DNA from: Chryseobacterium indologenes
Lineage (GTDB): Bacteria > Bacteroidota > Bacteroidia > Flavobacteriales > Weeksellaceae
Direction: 5' to 3'
Length of the DNA stretch: 64,000 nt
Assembly: GCA_002439165.1 (NCBI GenBank)
Contig: DJTE01000021.1
Location: 1 to 64,000, forward strand
Part shown: one piece after another, positions 7,577 to 15,606 of the stretch
Position numbering within the stretch: position 1 is the stretch's first letter
Layout: each line of letters starts with the position of its first letter
Notes under the pieces: model-generated
Seen by the model: only the letters and a program-made list of their open reading frames with translations
The model's database searches: none
Told to the model about the DNA's origin: nothing
Translations under genes and position numbers: made by a program

Positions 7577-8329
7577 ATGAAAATTACAGGACTTAATTTA
7601 GATATTGTCTGGAAAAATAAAGACAGAAACTTTCAGCTGATTGAAGAGCACTTCAGCGATCAGAATGCTGATCTGTTTTTACTGCCCGAAATGTTCTCTA
7701 CCGGTTTCTGTATGGATGCGGCAGAAGTTTCAGACAAAAATGAAGAATCCCTGGAATTCCTGAAAAAAATCTCACGGGAAAAAAATGCGGCATTTTGTGG
7801 AAGCGCTCCCGTAGAAGAGCATGGAAAATTCTACAACAGAATGTATTTTGTACAGCCGGACGGTGAAGCGGTATTTTATGATAAGAGACACCTGTTCTCT
7901 TTTTCAGGGGAAGATAAAGTGTACACCCCGGGGAATAAAAGAATGATCGTTAACTATAAAGGATTCAGGATATTGCTTCAGGTATGCTATGATCTGCGTT
8001 TTCCTGTTTTTGCCAGAAATAATGATGATTATGATGCCATTCTGTATGTGGCAAACTGGCCTGAAAAAAGAGTGGGAGCCTGGGAGCACCTGCTGAAAGC
8101 CAGAGCCATAGAAAACCTGGCCTTTGTTTTTGGACTGAACAGGATAGGAACTGATGGAAATAATCTTTTCTACCAGGAAAGTTCACACTGTTTTTTTGCA
8201 GACGGAAAAGAAATTTCAGAAAAGAAAGGAAATATTGTTTCTGCTGAACTGGACAGGGAAGAACTGAAAAACTTCAGACAGCATTTCCAGTTCCTGAATG
8301 ACAGGGATCAGTTTACTATTGAATTATAA
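7577..8329 (+). CDS. Nitrilase-family omega-amidase (Nit2/YafV-like)
   Basis: A 250-residue cytoplasmic amidohydrolase. The carbon-nitrogen hydrolase triad is visible: Glu38 (LLPEMF), Lys103 (YDKRHLFSF) and Cys137 (LQVCYDLRFP). Length and these motif contexts match the YafV/Nit2 branch, which hydrolyses alpha-ketoglutaramate and alpha-ketosuccinamate, the products of glutamine and asparagine transamination. It stands alone between the barrel gene and the thioredoxin operon, with a two-way terminator downstream. Family assignment is firm; the exact substrate is by analogy. Confidence 0.88.
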   Translation: MKITGLNLDIVWKNKDRNFQLIEEHFSDQNADLFLLPEMFSTGFCMDAAEVSDKNEESLEFLKKISREKNAAFCGSAPVEEHGKFYNRMYFVQPDGEAVFYDKRHLFSFSGEDKVYTPGNKRMIVNYKGFRILLQVCYDLRFPVFARNNDDYDAILYVANWPEKRVGAWEHLLKARAIENLAFVFGLNRIGTDGNNLFYQESSHCFFADGKEISEKKGNIVSAELDREELKNFRQHFQFLNDRDQFTIEL

Positions 8330-8330
8330 A

Positions 8331-8397
8331 AATAAGACCGGGACTGAATACAGGCAAAGTATTCACTGCCCTAACCTCAATCCCGGCCTTAAAATTT
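8331..8397. terminator. Bidirectional terminator between convergent genes
   Basis: An inverted repeat (AAG.CCGGGA.TGA against TCA.TCCCGG.CTT) flanked by A-runs and T-runs on both sides lies exactly between the stop codons of the convergent nitrilase and thioredoxin genes. Confidence 0.65.
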
Positions 8398-8398
8398 T

Positions 8399-8698
8399 TT
8401 AAGCATATTGTTTAAGCAGCTCCGTCAGTGTATTGACATCGTGTACGCCGCTTTCTTTCCATAAAAGTTCCCCGTTTTTGAAAATCGCCAGAGTAGGAAC
8501 ACCGCGCACGCCGTACTGAGCCGCCAGAGCAGGATACTGGTCTACATCTACTTTTATGATTCTGGCTCCTTCGCCTACATTTTCCTTTACGGTATTCAGA
8601 ACAGAAGACTGTACCTTGCACGGTTGGCACCATGTTGCGAAAAAGTCAATAAGTACCGGTCTTTCCGAGTCAATGATTTCCTGAAATTTTTGTGACAT
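8399..8698 (-). CDS. trxA: Thioredoxin, WCQPC active site
   Basis: A 99-residue thioredoxin fold with the active site Trp-Cys24-Gln-Pro-Cys27, a cis-Pro motif 'GVRGVPTLAIF' and a C-terminal helix. It has no signal peptide, so it is cytosolic. It reduces protein disulfides, and thioredoxins can also take sulfane sulfur from persulfides. The CQPC dipeptide instead of CGPC slightly alters redox behaviour in other thioredoxins. It is third in a minus-strand run after the persulfide dioxygenase and a rhodanese lipoprotein (17-nt gap), which suggests a job in sulfane-sulfur handling. The gene name is by family; it may not be the main housekeeping thioredoxin. Confidence 0.92.
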   Translation of the reverse strand: MSQKFQEIIDSERPVLIDFFATWCQPCKVQSSVLNTVKENVGEGARIIKVDVDQYPALAAQYGVRGVPTLAIFKNGELLWKESGVHDVNTLTELLKQYA

Positions 8699-8715
8699 AA
8701 TTCTGGTTTTAGGTT

Positions 8716-9093
8716 TTATTGTTTTCCGGACTGCTTTTCGTCCTGGATAGCTTTTACATTTTTCCAGCTGGTTCCATCATAGGCTTCCACGCCGTTTTTC
8801 TTTAAAATTTCCATAGCCTGATCTGCCTGAATCCCTTTGTTACAGAAGACAACAACTTTCTTCCCTTTAAGGGCATCCGTATGATTCTGTATTTCTGCCA
8901 GAGGAATATTGATAGCATCCCTGGCCGTTCCTGCATTGTACTGTTCAGGAATTCTTACATCTATCAAAGTAACCTCCGGGCTGTTCACTACTTCGCGGAG
9001 GTCTGTCTTCGGAAGAGCGGTTGTATCGGCTGTTTTACAGGAAGTTAACACTAAAGATAATGCGAAAATAAGTCCAAAAACGGTTTCTTTCAT
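8716..9093 (-). CDS. Rhodanese-like lipoprotein
   Basis: A 125-residue protein with a lipobox (Leu-Thr-Ser-Cys19) after an N-terminal hydrophobic helix, then one rhodanese domain ('VTLIDVRIPEQYNAG', active-site Cys84 in 'VVVFCNKGIQ'). It should be an envelope-anchored sulfurtransferase or persulfide carrier. I place the start at 9093; a longer frame to 9171 would bury the lipoprotein signal and overlap the upstream gene. The start sits 4 nt after the stop of the persulfide dioxygenase gene. This puts a periplasmic rhodanese, a cytosolic PDO-rhodanese and a thioredoxin in one transcript. Confidence 0.85.
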   Translation of the reverse strand: MKETVFGLIFALSLVLTSCKTADTTALPKTDLREVVNSPEVTLIDVRIPEQYNAGTARDAINIPLAEIQNHTDALKGKKVVVFCNKGIQADQAMEILKKNGVEAYDGTSWKNVKAIQDEKQSGKQ

Positions 9094-9097
9094 CTGT

Positions 9098-10507
9098 TTA
9101 TAAAGTTTTTGACTGGCAGACAAAGTCAGTGGTCGGAAATTTTTCCGTTTTTTTGATTCCGTTGAATCCACCTTCTATTTCAGTAAAGTTTCTGATTCCG
9201 TGCGAGTTAAGGATGCTTGCTGCAATCATGCTTCGGTAACCTCCGGCACAGTGGAGGAAGAAATGTTCAGAATCGTCAATGCTGTGTACCCAGTCACTGA
9301 TGGTATCCAGAGGTTTGTTATAAGCATTATCTATATGTTCGGCAGTATATTCGGTCAGTTTTCTTACATCAATGACAACTGAGTTTTCATCGAACTGCTC
9401 TGCAAATTCAGCAGGTGAAATTCTTCTGATCTCATCCGTTTCATTTCCTGCATTTTTCCATGCGCTGAAACTTCCGTCCAGATATCCTAAAACATTATCA
9501 AAACCGACACGGCTTAATCTTGTGATTACTTCTTCTTCAGTTCCTTCATCAGTTACCAGAAGCAAAGGATGCTTTACATCTACAATAAGAGTTCCTACCC
9601 ACGGGGCGAAATCTCCTTTTAAGCCGATATTTACAGAATTCGGAATAAATCCCTTGTGAAATTCCACAGGGCTTCTGGTATCCAGGATTAATGCTCCTGT
9701 TTCTTCTGCCAGTGCTTCGAAAGCAACAGGGGAAACGGGGGTCAGTCCTTTGTTCATCACTACATCCAGGCTTTCATAGCCGCCTTTGTTCATGGCAACA
9801 TTCATCCCGAAATACTTTGGAGGAGCAGTAAGCCCGTCCAGAACTTCCCGGATGAAAGATTCTCTGTCCGGCTGGTTCAGTGCATAATTGGTTCTTTTCT
9901 GATTTCCTAAAATATCCACAGTTTCTTTCTGCATATTCTTTCCGCAGGCAGAACCTGCTCCGTGGGCCGGATAAACCGTTATGCTGTCATTCAGAGGGAG
10001 AATCTTACTCTGAAGACTGTCATACAGAATTCCGGCGAGATCTTCCTGGGTCAGGTTGGTGGCTTTCTGAGCGAGATCAGGTCTTCCCACATCTCCTAAA
10101 AAGAGGGTGTCCCCTGTAAAAATTGCGGTCTCCGTTCCGTTTTCATCGATGAGAAGGAATGTAGAACTTTCCATGGTGTGCCCCGGAGTATGGAGAACTT
10201 TTATTTTTATTTTTCCGATCTCAAAGATCTGGTTGTCTTCAGCAATGACAGCTTCAAACTCAGGTTGTGCTGTCGGGCCGTATACAATAGGCGCTCCTGT
10301 TTTTTTGCTCAGATCCAGATGCCCCGAAACAAAATCAGCGTGAAAATGAGTTTCAAAAATATATTTTAAAGTAACACGGTCTTTTTCCAGACGGTCCAGA
10401 TAAGGTTTTACCTCTCTCAGCGGATCTATAATTGCAGCTTCGTTTTCTGATACAATATAATAAGCTCCCTGAGCCAGACAGCCCGTATATATTTGTTCAA
10501 TTTTCAT
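9098..10507 (-). CDS. Persulfide dioxygenase-rhodanese fusion (ETHE1/CstB-like)
   Basis: A 469-residue protein: an N-terminal metallo-beta-lactamase fold (about 1-245) and two rhodanese domains (about 255-355 and 365-460). The metal motif reads THFHADF (His54, His56, Asp58) with His110 and Asp133, consistent with the mononuclear-iron persulfide dioxygenase type. The last rhodanese has its catalytic Cys420 ('HCAGGYRS'). In the first rhodanese the loop reads 'LLVTDEGTEEE' with no Cys, so that domain is probably structural. Such enzymes oxidise glutathione or low-molecular-weight persulfide to sulfite and can transfer sulfane sulfur to form thiosulfate. It is first in an operon with a rhodanese lipoprotein and thioredoxin, so the operon likely detoxifies sulfide. 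Confidence 0.88.
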   Translation of the reverse strand: MKIEQIYTGCLAQGAYYIVSENEAAIIDPLREVKPYLDRLEKDRVTLKYIFETHFHADFVSGHLDLSKKTGAPIVYGPTAQPEFEAVIAEDNQIFEIGKIKIKVLHTPGHTMESSTFLLIDENGTETAIFTGDTLFLGDVGRPDLAQKATNLTQEDLAGILYDSLQSKILPLNDSITVYPAHGAGSACGKNMQKETVDILGNQKRTNYALNQPDRESFIREVLDGLTAPPKYFGMNVAMNKGGYESLDVVMNKGLTPVSPVAFEALAEETGALILDTRSPVEFHKGFIPNSVNIGLKGDFAPWVGTLIVDVKHPLLLVTDEGTEEEVITRLSRVGFDNVLGYLDGSFSAWKNAGNETDEIRRISPAEFAEQFDENSVVIDVRKLTEYTAEHIDNAYNKPLDTISDWVHSIDDSEHFFLHCAGGYRSMIAASILNSHGIRNFTEIEGGFNGIKKTEKFPTTDFVCQSKTL

Positions 10508-10866
10508 GAGGGTCTTTTTAAAATTTTAGATAAAGATACGAAGTATTAGATGAAATGTAAATGAAATGTTAAATCCGGCCGATAGTTTCTGTCAATGTCT
10601 GAGCTTTTCTATCCCTAATTCCCTGTGTTTTCAGGTAAAAAAGCAGATAAAAGCATACTGATTCGGTAGACTGTTTTTTATCATGTTCGTTAAATGAAAA
10701 TATTTATGTATTGCAGGCAGATAAAGTATTTTGTTCCTTTTTTTTATTTTCATGGTTTAAAATTTGCACATGCAGAGCCTGAAAATGTTTTCTGAAGATA
10801 TTAATTCAGATTTTTCCGGAATATTATTTAAATGACCGGATATCTTATAAAAACTTTTATATTTAT
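10508..10866. other. Divergent intergenic region, 359 bp
   Basis: Lies between the divergent persulfide dioxygenase and HerA-like genes. A weak -7-like TATCTTTA is present on the minus strand about 30 nt from the dioxygenase start. I see no palindrome, RNA gene or ORF worth reporting. Confidence 0.5.
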
Positions 10867-12408
10867 ATGTTAAAAAAAGAGCAAATGGCAGACAAAGCAC
10901 AATTTATTGAAGAACTGAATGCAAGATACACTCCGAAAGGAGAACATATTATATTGGGAAAAGGAATGCTGGACGGGGAAGTGGTTCCTGAAGTGAATGT
11001 TACTATTCCTTTGAAAACGATCAACAGACACGGTCTGATCGCAGGAGCTACCGGAACAGGGAAAACCAAAACATTACAGGTCTTTGCCGAGCAGCTTTCC
11101 CATGCAGGAATTCCTTCTTTGGTACTGGATATAAAAGGTGACTTTTCGGGAATTGCAGAAGCCGGGCAGATGAATCCCGTTATTGAAGAGCGGTATGCAA
11201 AAACACAGCTTCCCTACAATCCGCAGGCTTTTCCGGTAGAACTGATGAGCATCTCCGGTGGAAAAGGAGTGAAATTAAGAGCGACGGTAACTGAATTTGG
11301 CCCCGTTCTGTTAAGCAAAATCCTTCAGCTGAACGATACCCAGCAGAGCATAATGTCTATCGTTTTCAAATACTGTGATGATAAAGGACTGCCGCTGATT
11401 GATCTGAATGACCTGAAAAAAGTGCTTCAGTATGTGACGGATAATGCACAGGGAAAAGCAGAACTTGCGGCCAATTACGGGTCAATTGCTCCCGCTTCGT
11501 TAGGGGCAATCCTGAGATCTATTGTTGCTCTGGAACAGCAGGGAGCAACCGGTTTTTTCGGCGAACTGAGCTTTGACGTACATGATCTTCTGGAAACAAG
11601 AGACGGAAAAGGGGTGGTGAATATTTTAAGAGTATCGGATATTCAGAATAAACCGCAGCTGTTTTCCACTTTCATGCTTTCGCTTTTTGCAGAGATTTAT
11701 ATGACTTTTCCGGAAGAAGGAGACAGCGGGAAACCTAAGCTTGTTTTATTCATTGATGAGGCCCATCTTATTTTTGATGAAGCTTCAAAAGCCCTTTTAT
11801 CCCAGATTGAAACGATGGTAAAACTGATCCGTTCCAAAGGGGTCGGAATTTATTTCATTACACAGATCCCCGGAGATGTACCCGAAAATGTACTGTCTCA
11901 GCTGGGACTTAAAATTCAGCATGCTTTAAGAGGATTTACAGCAAAAGATAAAAAGGAGATTTCAAAGGCCGTTGAAAATTATCCGACAACCGAATTTTAT
12001 AATGCGCCCAATCTGATTCAGAATCTGGGAATAGGAGAAGCGTTTGTAACGGCTCTGGATGAAAAAGGTATCCCGACCCCACTGGTACATACCTATCTGA
12101 TCTCTCCGGAATCCAGAATGGATGTTCTGAACGATGCCGAAATTTCTGAACTTACATCAAGATCAGCGATGGTTGCCAAATATGAGCAGGCCGTAGACCG
12201 GGAATCGGCGTATGAGATGCTGACAGCCAGAATGGAACAGGCTGTTCAGAATTCTCCTGCACAAAAAACAAAACCGGTGAAAGAAGAGCCGGGAATGTTT
12301 GAGCAGGTGCTTCAGAGCAAAGCAGGAAGAACGTTTACCAGTACCCTGATGAGAGAAGGGGCAAAAGCAATCCTCGGAATGTTTGGTCTGGGGGGAAGAA
12401 GAAGATAA
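10867..12408 (+). CDS. HerA/FtsK-like ATPase, DUF853 (YjgR) family
   Basis: A 513-residue P-loop ATPase. Walker A is GATGTGKT (60-67), Walker B is LVLFIDEAH (Asp297-Glu298), and the stretch 'LSQIETMVKLIRSKGVGIYFITQ' matches the DUF853/YjgR HerA-like group. The function of this group is poorly known; relatives of the fold pump or translocate DNA or protein. The C-terminal tail is Gly/Arg-rich (…GLGGRRR). Two starts are possible: ATG 10867 or ATG 10885 (MADKAQF). The longer is listed, though the shorter resembles the usual N-terminus. It is monocistronic as far as can be seen. Confidence 0.85.
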   Translation: MLKKEQMADKAQFIEELNARYTPKGEHIILGKGMLDGEVVPEVNVTIPLKTINRHGLIAGATGTGKTKTLQVFAEQLSHAGIPSLVLDIKGDFSGIAEAGQMNPVIEERYAKTQLPYNPQAFPVELMSISGGKGVKLRATVTEFGPVLLSKILQLNDTQQSIMSIVFKYCDDKGLPLIDLNDLKKVLQYVTDNAQGKAELAANYGSIAPASLGAILRSIVALEQQGATGFFGELSFDVHDLLETRDGKGVVNILRVSDIQNKPQLFSTFMLSLFAEIYMTFPEEGDSGKPKLVLFIDEAHLIFDEASKALLSQIETMVKLIRSKGVGIYFITQIPGDVPENVLSQLGLKIQHALRGFTAKDKKEISKAVENYPTTEFYNAPNLIQNLGIGEAFVTALDEKGIPTPLVHTYLISPESRMDVLNDAEISELTSRSAMVAKYEQAVDRESAYEMLTARMEQAVQNSPAQKTKPVKEEPGMFEQVLQSKAGRTFTSTLMREGAKAILGMFGLGGRRR

Positions 12409-12707
12409 TGAAAATTAATTTATACCGATAAAAAATAAGTGCTAGAAATAAGAAAATCAGCTTTTTAGTTGGTGAGTCCGGTTCTATTGAATCCGGTCAT
12501 GCACAGCATTAATGCATGTTTTACTGTTTTTGACATATTTTTTGTTATTTTAGCAGGGCTGCCACGGCTGGCAGATAAAAGTGAGTGCATCGGTTATTCG
12601 GAGGAATCGGGGAATGCATTAAGTCTTCTGTCGCTTTGTTTCAGACTGCTCAGGACAGGGATTATTAATTTGAACTTAAAAAAACAGCAGTATAGCAAGA
12701 AAATTCA
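12409..12707. other. Intergenic stretch, 299 bp
   Basis: Contains a perfect CTGCCA-CGGC-TGGCAG hairpin at about 12559-12574 with no T-run, and T-rich sequence before it. A TTG-started frame here lacks any protein-like features and I do not call it. No promoter is convincing. Confidence 0.4.
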
Positions 12708-13931
12708 ATGTATTCAATTATAGATATAGAAAGTAATGGTGCAGGTTATAGAAATGAATGCATTATAGATATCGCCATATACAGATATGATGGTCAGAAA
12801 ATTACGGACCAGTTTATATCTCTTGTGAATCCCGAAAGTGATATCACCCCTTTTGTACAGAAACTCACAGGTATTACCCCGAAAATGGTGAAAACTGCCC
12901 CGAAATTTCATGAAATAGCCAAAAGAGTTATTGAAATTACCGAAAATACAACACTGGTAGGGCACAATATCGATTTTGATTACAGGATGCTGCGCCAGTC
13001 ATTTAAAAGGCTGGGCTATGATTATAAAATCAATACCTTAGATACAATACCTTTAGCTAAAAAACTGATTCCCGATGAGGTAAGCTACTCATTGGGAAAA
13101 CTGGTGAAATCATTGGGAATTCCCTTGACGAATCATCACAGGGCAGATGGAGATGCAAGAGCTACATTGGAACTGTTCAGGCTTCTCGTATCAAAAGATA
13201 CCGAAAATGAGATCATTCAGAAGCAGCACGAAGAATCTAATGCCAAAAGCTATATCAACAAGATCAAAGAGCTTACACAGGATCTTCCCAACGAAAGAGG
13301 AATCGTATATTTTCAGACTGAATCCGGAAAGATTATTTTTTCAGATTATGTTCAGGATATTAATAAATTCTCGAAAAAGGTATTTAATTCCAAGTCCAAA
13401 AAATGGGAACAGGCACAGAAAGAGGCTGAGCAGATCAGCTATGAACTTACAGGAACGGATATTATTGCCCGGCTGATCCTTAATTCAAAGAAAATCAAGA
13501 AAAGGGAAAACCTTCCTTTCGGACTTTATTTCAGAAACGGAAAATATGTTGTTGAAAAAAATAAACTGAATAAAACAGAAAAGCCGATCGTAAAATTCAG
13601 ATCGTTCACCCAGGGATCAAAAGCCGTACAGTTTATCGGTTCCCGGGAAGAATTCAATGATGTGAATGATTTCAGAAAGAAAATAGATTTCAGGAAAAGA
13701 AATGAGCTCTGGCTGGGTGCCGGCCGCAAACTGGGAGAAAAACTATTCCTGATCATTGAGAACGGAAAAGTGGTTTCCTATGGCTTTTATGAACTTTTTA
13801 CACAGATACAGACTCTAAGCAAGCTGGCCAAACTGAAGATCGATCTGCCTTTTTCTTCCGCAGATCTCAACAATGAATTACAGCTGGCAATTCTTCGCGG
13901 GGATTTTGAGACTTTACCTTTACCGAAATAA
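12708..13931 (+). CDS. DEDDh exonuclease (DnaQ-like) with degenerate GIY-YIG-like tail
   Basis: A 407-residue protein. The N-terminal 155 residues form a DnaQ-type 3'-5' exonuclease: Asp6 and Glu8 (IIDIESNG), Asp91 in 'HNIDFDY', and His144/Asp149 in 'HHRADGDA', giving the full DEDDh set. From about residue 196 a segment ('ERGIVYFQTESGKIIFSDY', then 'INKFSKKVFN') follows the layout of a GIY-YIG/UvrC N-terminal nuclease but without the canonical Tyr/Arg/Glu set. DnaQ-UvrC-like (Cho-type) fusions are known in bacteria and are linked to DNA repair. The exonuclease call is firm; the second domain is my reading of a weak pattern. Confidence 0.8.
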   Translation: MYSIIDIESNGAGYRNECIIDIAIYRYDGQKITDQFISLVNPESDITPFVQKLTGITPKMVKTAPKFHEIAKRVIEITENTTLVGHNIDFDYRMLRQSFKRLGYDYKINTLDTIPLAKKLIPDEVSYSLGKLVKSLGIPLTNHHRADGDARATLELFRLLVSKDTENEIIQKQHEESNAKSYINKIKELTQDLPNERGIVYFQTESGKIIFSDYVQDINKFSKKVFNSKSKKWEQAQKEAEQISYELTGTDIIARLILNSKKIKKRENLPFGLYFRNGKYVVEKNKLNKTEKPIVKFRSFTQGSKAVQFIGSREEFNDVNDFRKKIDFRKRNELWLGAGRKLGEKLFLIIENGKVVSYGFYELFTQIQTLSKLAKLKIDLPFSSADLNNELQLAILRGDFETLPLPK

Positions 13932-14011
13932 CAGAGAAATTTACGGGTTCTTAATTTTTATCGTGAAAAACGGCTTTTCAGGTCAATAGACTTTAAATAA
14001 AAAATAAATAG

Positions 14012-14019
14012 TATTTTTG
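14012..14019 (+). promoter_or_regulatory. -7 box of the lysA leader
   Basis: TATTTTTG (TAnnTTTG). Transcription from it should start near 14025, about a dozen nt before the 23-codon leader ORF and upstream of the terminator at 14142-14177. Confidence 0.6.
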
Positions 14020-14037
14020 CAAAAATAAAATAAAGCA

Positions 14038-14109
14038 ATGCAAATTTTTAAACAAATAAAAACTGGAAAAAAGGGAGCTGTAAAGTTCTCTAAGGTTTGG
14101 AATATTTAA
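14038..14109 (+). CDS. 23-residue Lys-rich leader peptide upstream of lysA
   Basis: ATG at 14038-14040, 23 codons, TAA at 14107-14109. Six residues are lysine (positions 5, 8, 11, 12, 17 and 20; codons AAA and AAG), including an adjacent Lys-Lys pair. It begins about a dozen nt after the predicted transcription start and ends 32 nt before a strong terminator. The stop codon itself begins a stretch, AAAAGAGT (14108-14115), that can pair with ACTCTTTT (14147-14154) inside the terminator's 5' arm. Short reading frame, lysine bias, position before a lysine-biosynthesis gene and competing hairpins are the marks of an attenuator leader. It could instead be an unrelated small protein or chance. Confidence 0.5.
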   Translation: MQIFKQIKTGKKGAVKFSKVWNI

Positions 14110-14141
14110 AAGAGTTGTCTTGCATAAAAAATAATCAATGC

Positions 14142-14177
14142 GGCAGACTCTTTTCGAAGAATCTGCCTTTTTTTATG
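14142..14177 (+). terminator. Strong terminator between leader ORF and lysA (candidate attenuator)
   Basis: GGCAGA.TCTT-TTCG-AAGA.TCTGCC followed by seven T and lying 14 nt before the lysA ATG. The stem has one internal mismatch and a TTCG tetraloop. Part of its 5' arm can pair instead with AAAAGAGT at 14108-14115. Confidence 0.75.
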
Positions 14178-14190
14178 TTAAAATGAAATT

Positions 14191-15390
14191 ATGAATTCAA
14201 AAGAATTATTAAAGATTGCCACTGAATTTGGCACACCGGTGTACGTTTACGATGCAGAATCCATTAAAACTCAATACGAGAAACTTACATCGTCTTTTTT
14301 AAAACACACCAAGTTCTTTTATGCTGCCAAAGCTTTGACCAATATCAACATCCTGAAGTATGTCAAGAACCTGGGTGCTTCTTTGGATTGTGTATCGATA
14401 AACGAAGTAAAACTCGGGCTGAAGGCAGGATTTCCCAAAGAAAAAATACTTTTCACGCCCAACTGTGTAGATCTTGCAGAAATTGAAGAAGCAATGCAGC
14501 AGGGGGTACACATCAATATCGATAATATTTCTATTTTAGAGCAATTCGGAAATAAATTCGGAAATTCATATCCTATTTTTGTCAGAATCAACCCGCATAT
14601 TTTTGCCGGTGGAAACTATAAAATCTCTACCGGACATATCGACAGTAAGTTCGGAATCTCTATCCATCAGCTTCGTCATATCGAAAGAGTGATGAAAAGT
14701 ACAGATCTTAACGTGGAAGGGCTTCATATGCATACAGGAAGCGAGATCAAAGATCCGGAAGTTTTCCTCCAGGCTCTTGATATTATGCTTGAACTGTCTG
14801 AGCATTTCCCGAACCTTAAATACCTGGATATGGGAAGCGGATTCAAAATTCCTTACCAGGACAGCGAAGAGGAAACTGATGTGAAAACGCTGGGTAAAAA
14901 AGTGGAAAAAGTACTTTCGGAATTCACCAAATCTACGGGAAGAAAGTTCGAATTATGGTTTGAACCAGGGAAATTCCTCGTAGGAAAAAGCGGCTATCTG
15001 CTGGTAAAAGCAAACGTGATCAAACAGACTACGGCAACAGTATTCGTAGGAGTCAATTCAGGGTTCAATCACCTGATCCGTCCTATGTTCTATGATTCTT
15101 ACCATATGATCGAAAACCTTTCCAATCCTAAAGGAGCCGAAAGAATCTATACCGTAGTGGGAAATATCTGTGAAACCGATACTTTCGCCTGGGACCGGAA
15201 ATTAAACGAAGTAAGAGAAGGAGATATTCTTGCTTTCCACAATGCAGGAGCCTACGGTTTTGAAATGAGTTCAAACTTCAACTCAAGATTAAAACCTGCT
15301 GAGGTTCTGTTTTTAGACGGAAAAGCACATCTGATCCGTAAAAGAGACGAATTTGAAGATCTGCTGAGAAACCAGATCGAAGTAATATAA
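14191..15390 (+). CDS. lysA: Diaminopimelate decarboxylase
   Basis: A 399-residue PLP-dependent enzyme of the alanine-racemase fold that decarboxylates meso-diaminopimelate to L-lysine, the last step of lysine synthesis. The PLP lysine is Lys47 ('FFYAAKAL'). Other family marks are 'EGLHMHTGSEI', 'DMGSGFKIPY', 'WFEPGKFLV' and 'GNICETDTFA', the last carrying the substrate-binding Cys-Glu. Slightly short but complete. It is transcribed alone behind a leader that looks like an attenuator (14012-14177) and has its own terminator at 15403-15437. Confidence 0.95.
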   Translation: MNSKELLKIATEFGTPVYVYDAESIKTQYEKLTSSFLKHTKFFYAAKALTNINILKYVKNLGASLDCVSINEVKLGLKAGFPKEKILFTPNCVDLAEIEEAMQQGVHINIDNISILEQFGNKFGNSYPIFVRINPHIFAGGNYKISTGHIDSKFGISIHQLRHIERVMKSTDLNVEGLHMHTGSEIKDPEVFLQALDIMLELSEHFPNLKYLDMGSGFKIPYQDSEEETDVKTLGKKVEKVLSEFTKSTGRKFELWFEPGKFLVGKSGYLLVKANVIKQTTATVFVGVNSGFNHLIRPMFYDSYHMIENLSNPKGAERIYTVVGNICETDTFAWDRKLNEVREGDILAFHNAGAYGFEMSSNFNSRLKPAEVLFLDGKAHLIRKRDEFEDLLRNQIEVI

Positions 15391-15402
15391 ACCTATAAAA
15401 AA

Positions 15403-15437
15403 GAACTCCGCAGTCTAAAACTGGCGGAGTTTTTTTT
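15403..15437 (+). terminator. Terminator of lysA
   Basis: AACTCCGC and GCGGAGTT form the stem, with AGT/ACT pairs above, followed by eight T. Confidence 0.8.
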
Positions 15438-15558
15438 GCGCCAAACCCGGGCAGTCTTCCGGGGAATTACTGATTTCATAATAGCTTACATCTTTTTCCG
15501 GCTGTATTTTTTCTCTCAATGTTAATATTCATCCCTGGTAAGTTTATAATTTATTGTC

Positions 15559-15566
15559 TAACTTTG
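15559..15566 (+). promoter_or_regulatory. -7 box upstream of poxB
   Basis: TAACTTTG, a full TAnnTTTG match, 40 nt before the poxB ATG. No clear -33 element at N19. Confidence 0.55.
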
Positions 15567-15606
15567 AAAGAGATAGCAAAAAACAACCACCAAAAAATAT
15601 TGAATT

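Noticed and set aside
12559..12574. CTGCCA-CGGC-TGGCAG hairpin as terminator
   Set aside because: Perfect stem but no T-run on either strand at a suitable place.
12469..12723. TTG-started 84-codon open frame before the exonuclease gene
   Set aside because: No signal peptide or domain, a non-ATG start, overlap with the exonuclease start, and irregular composition; more likely chance.
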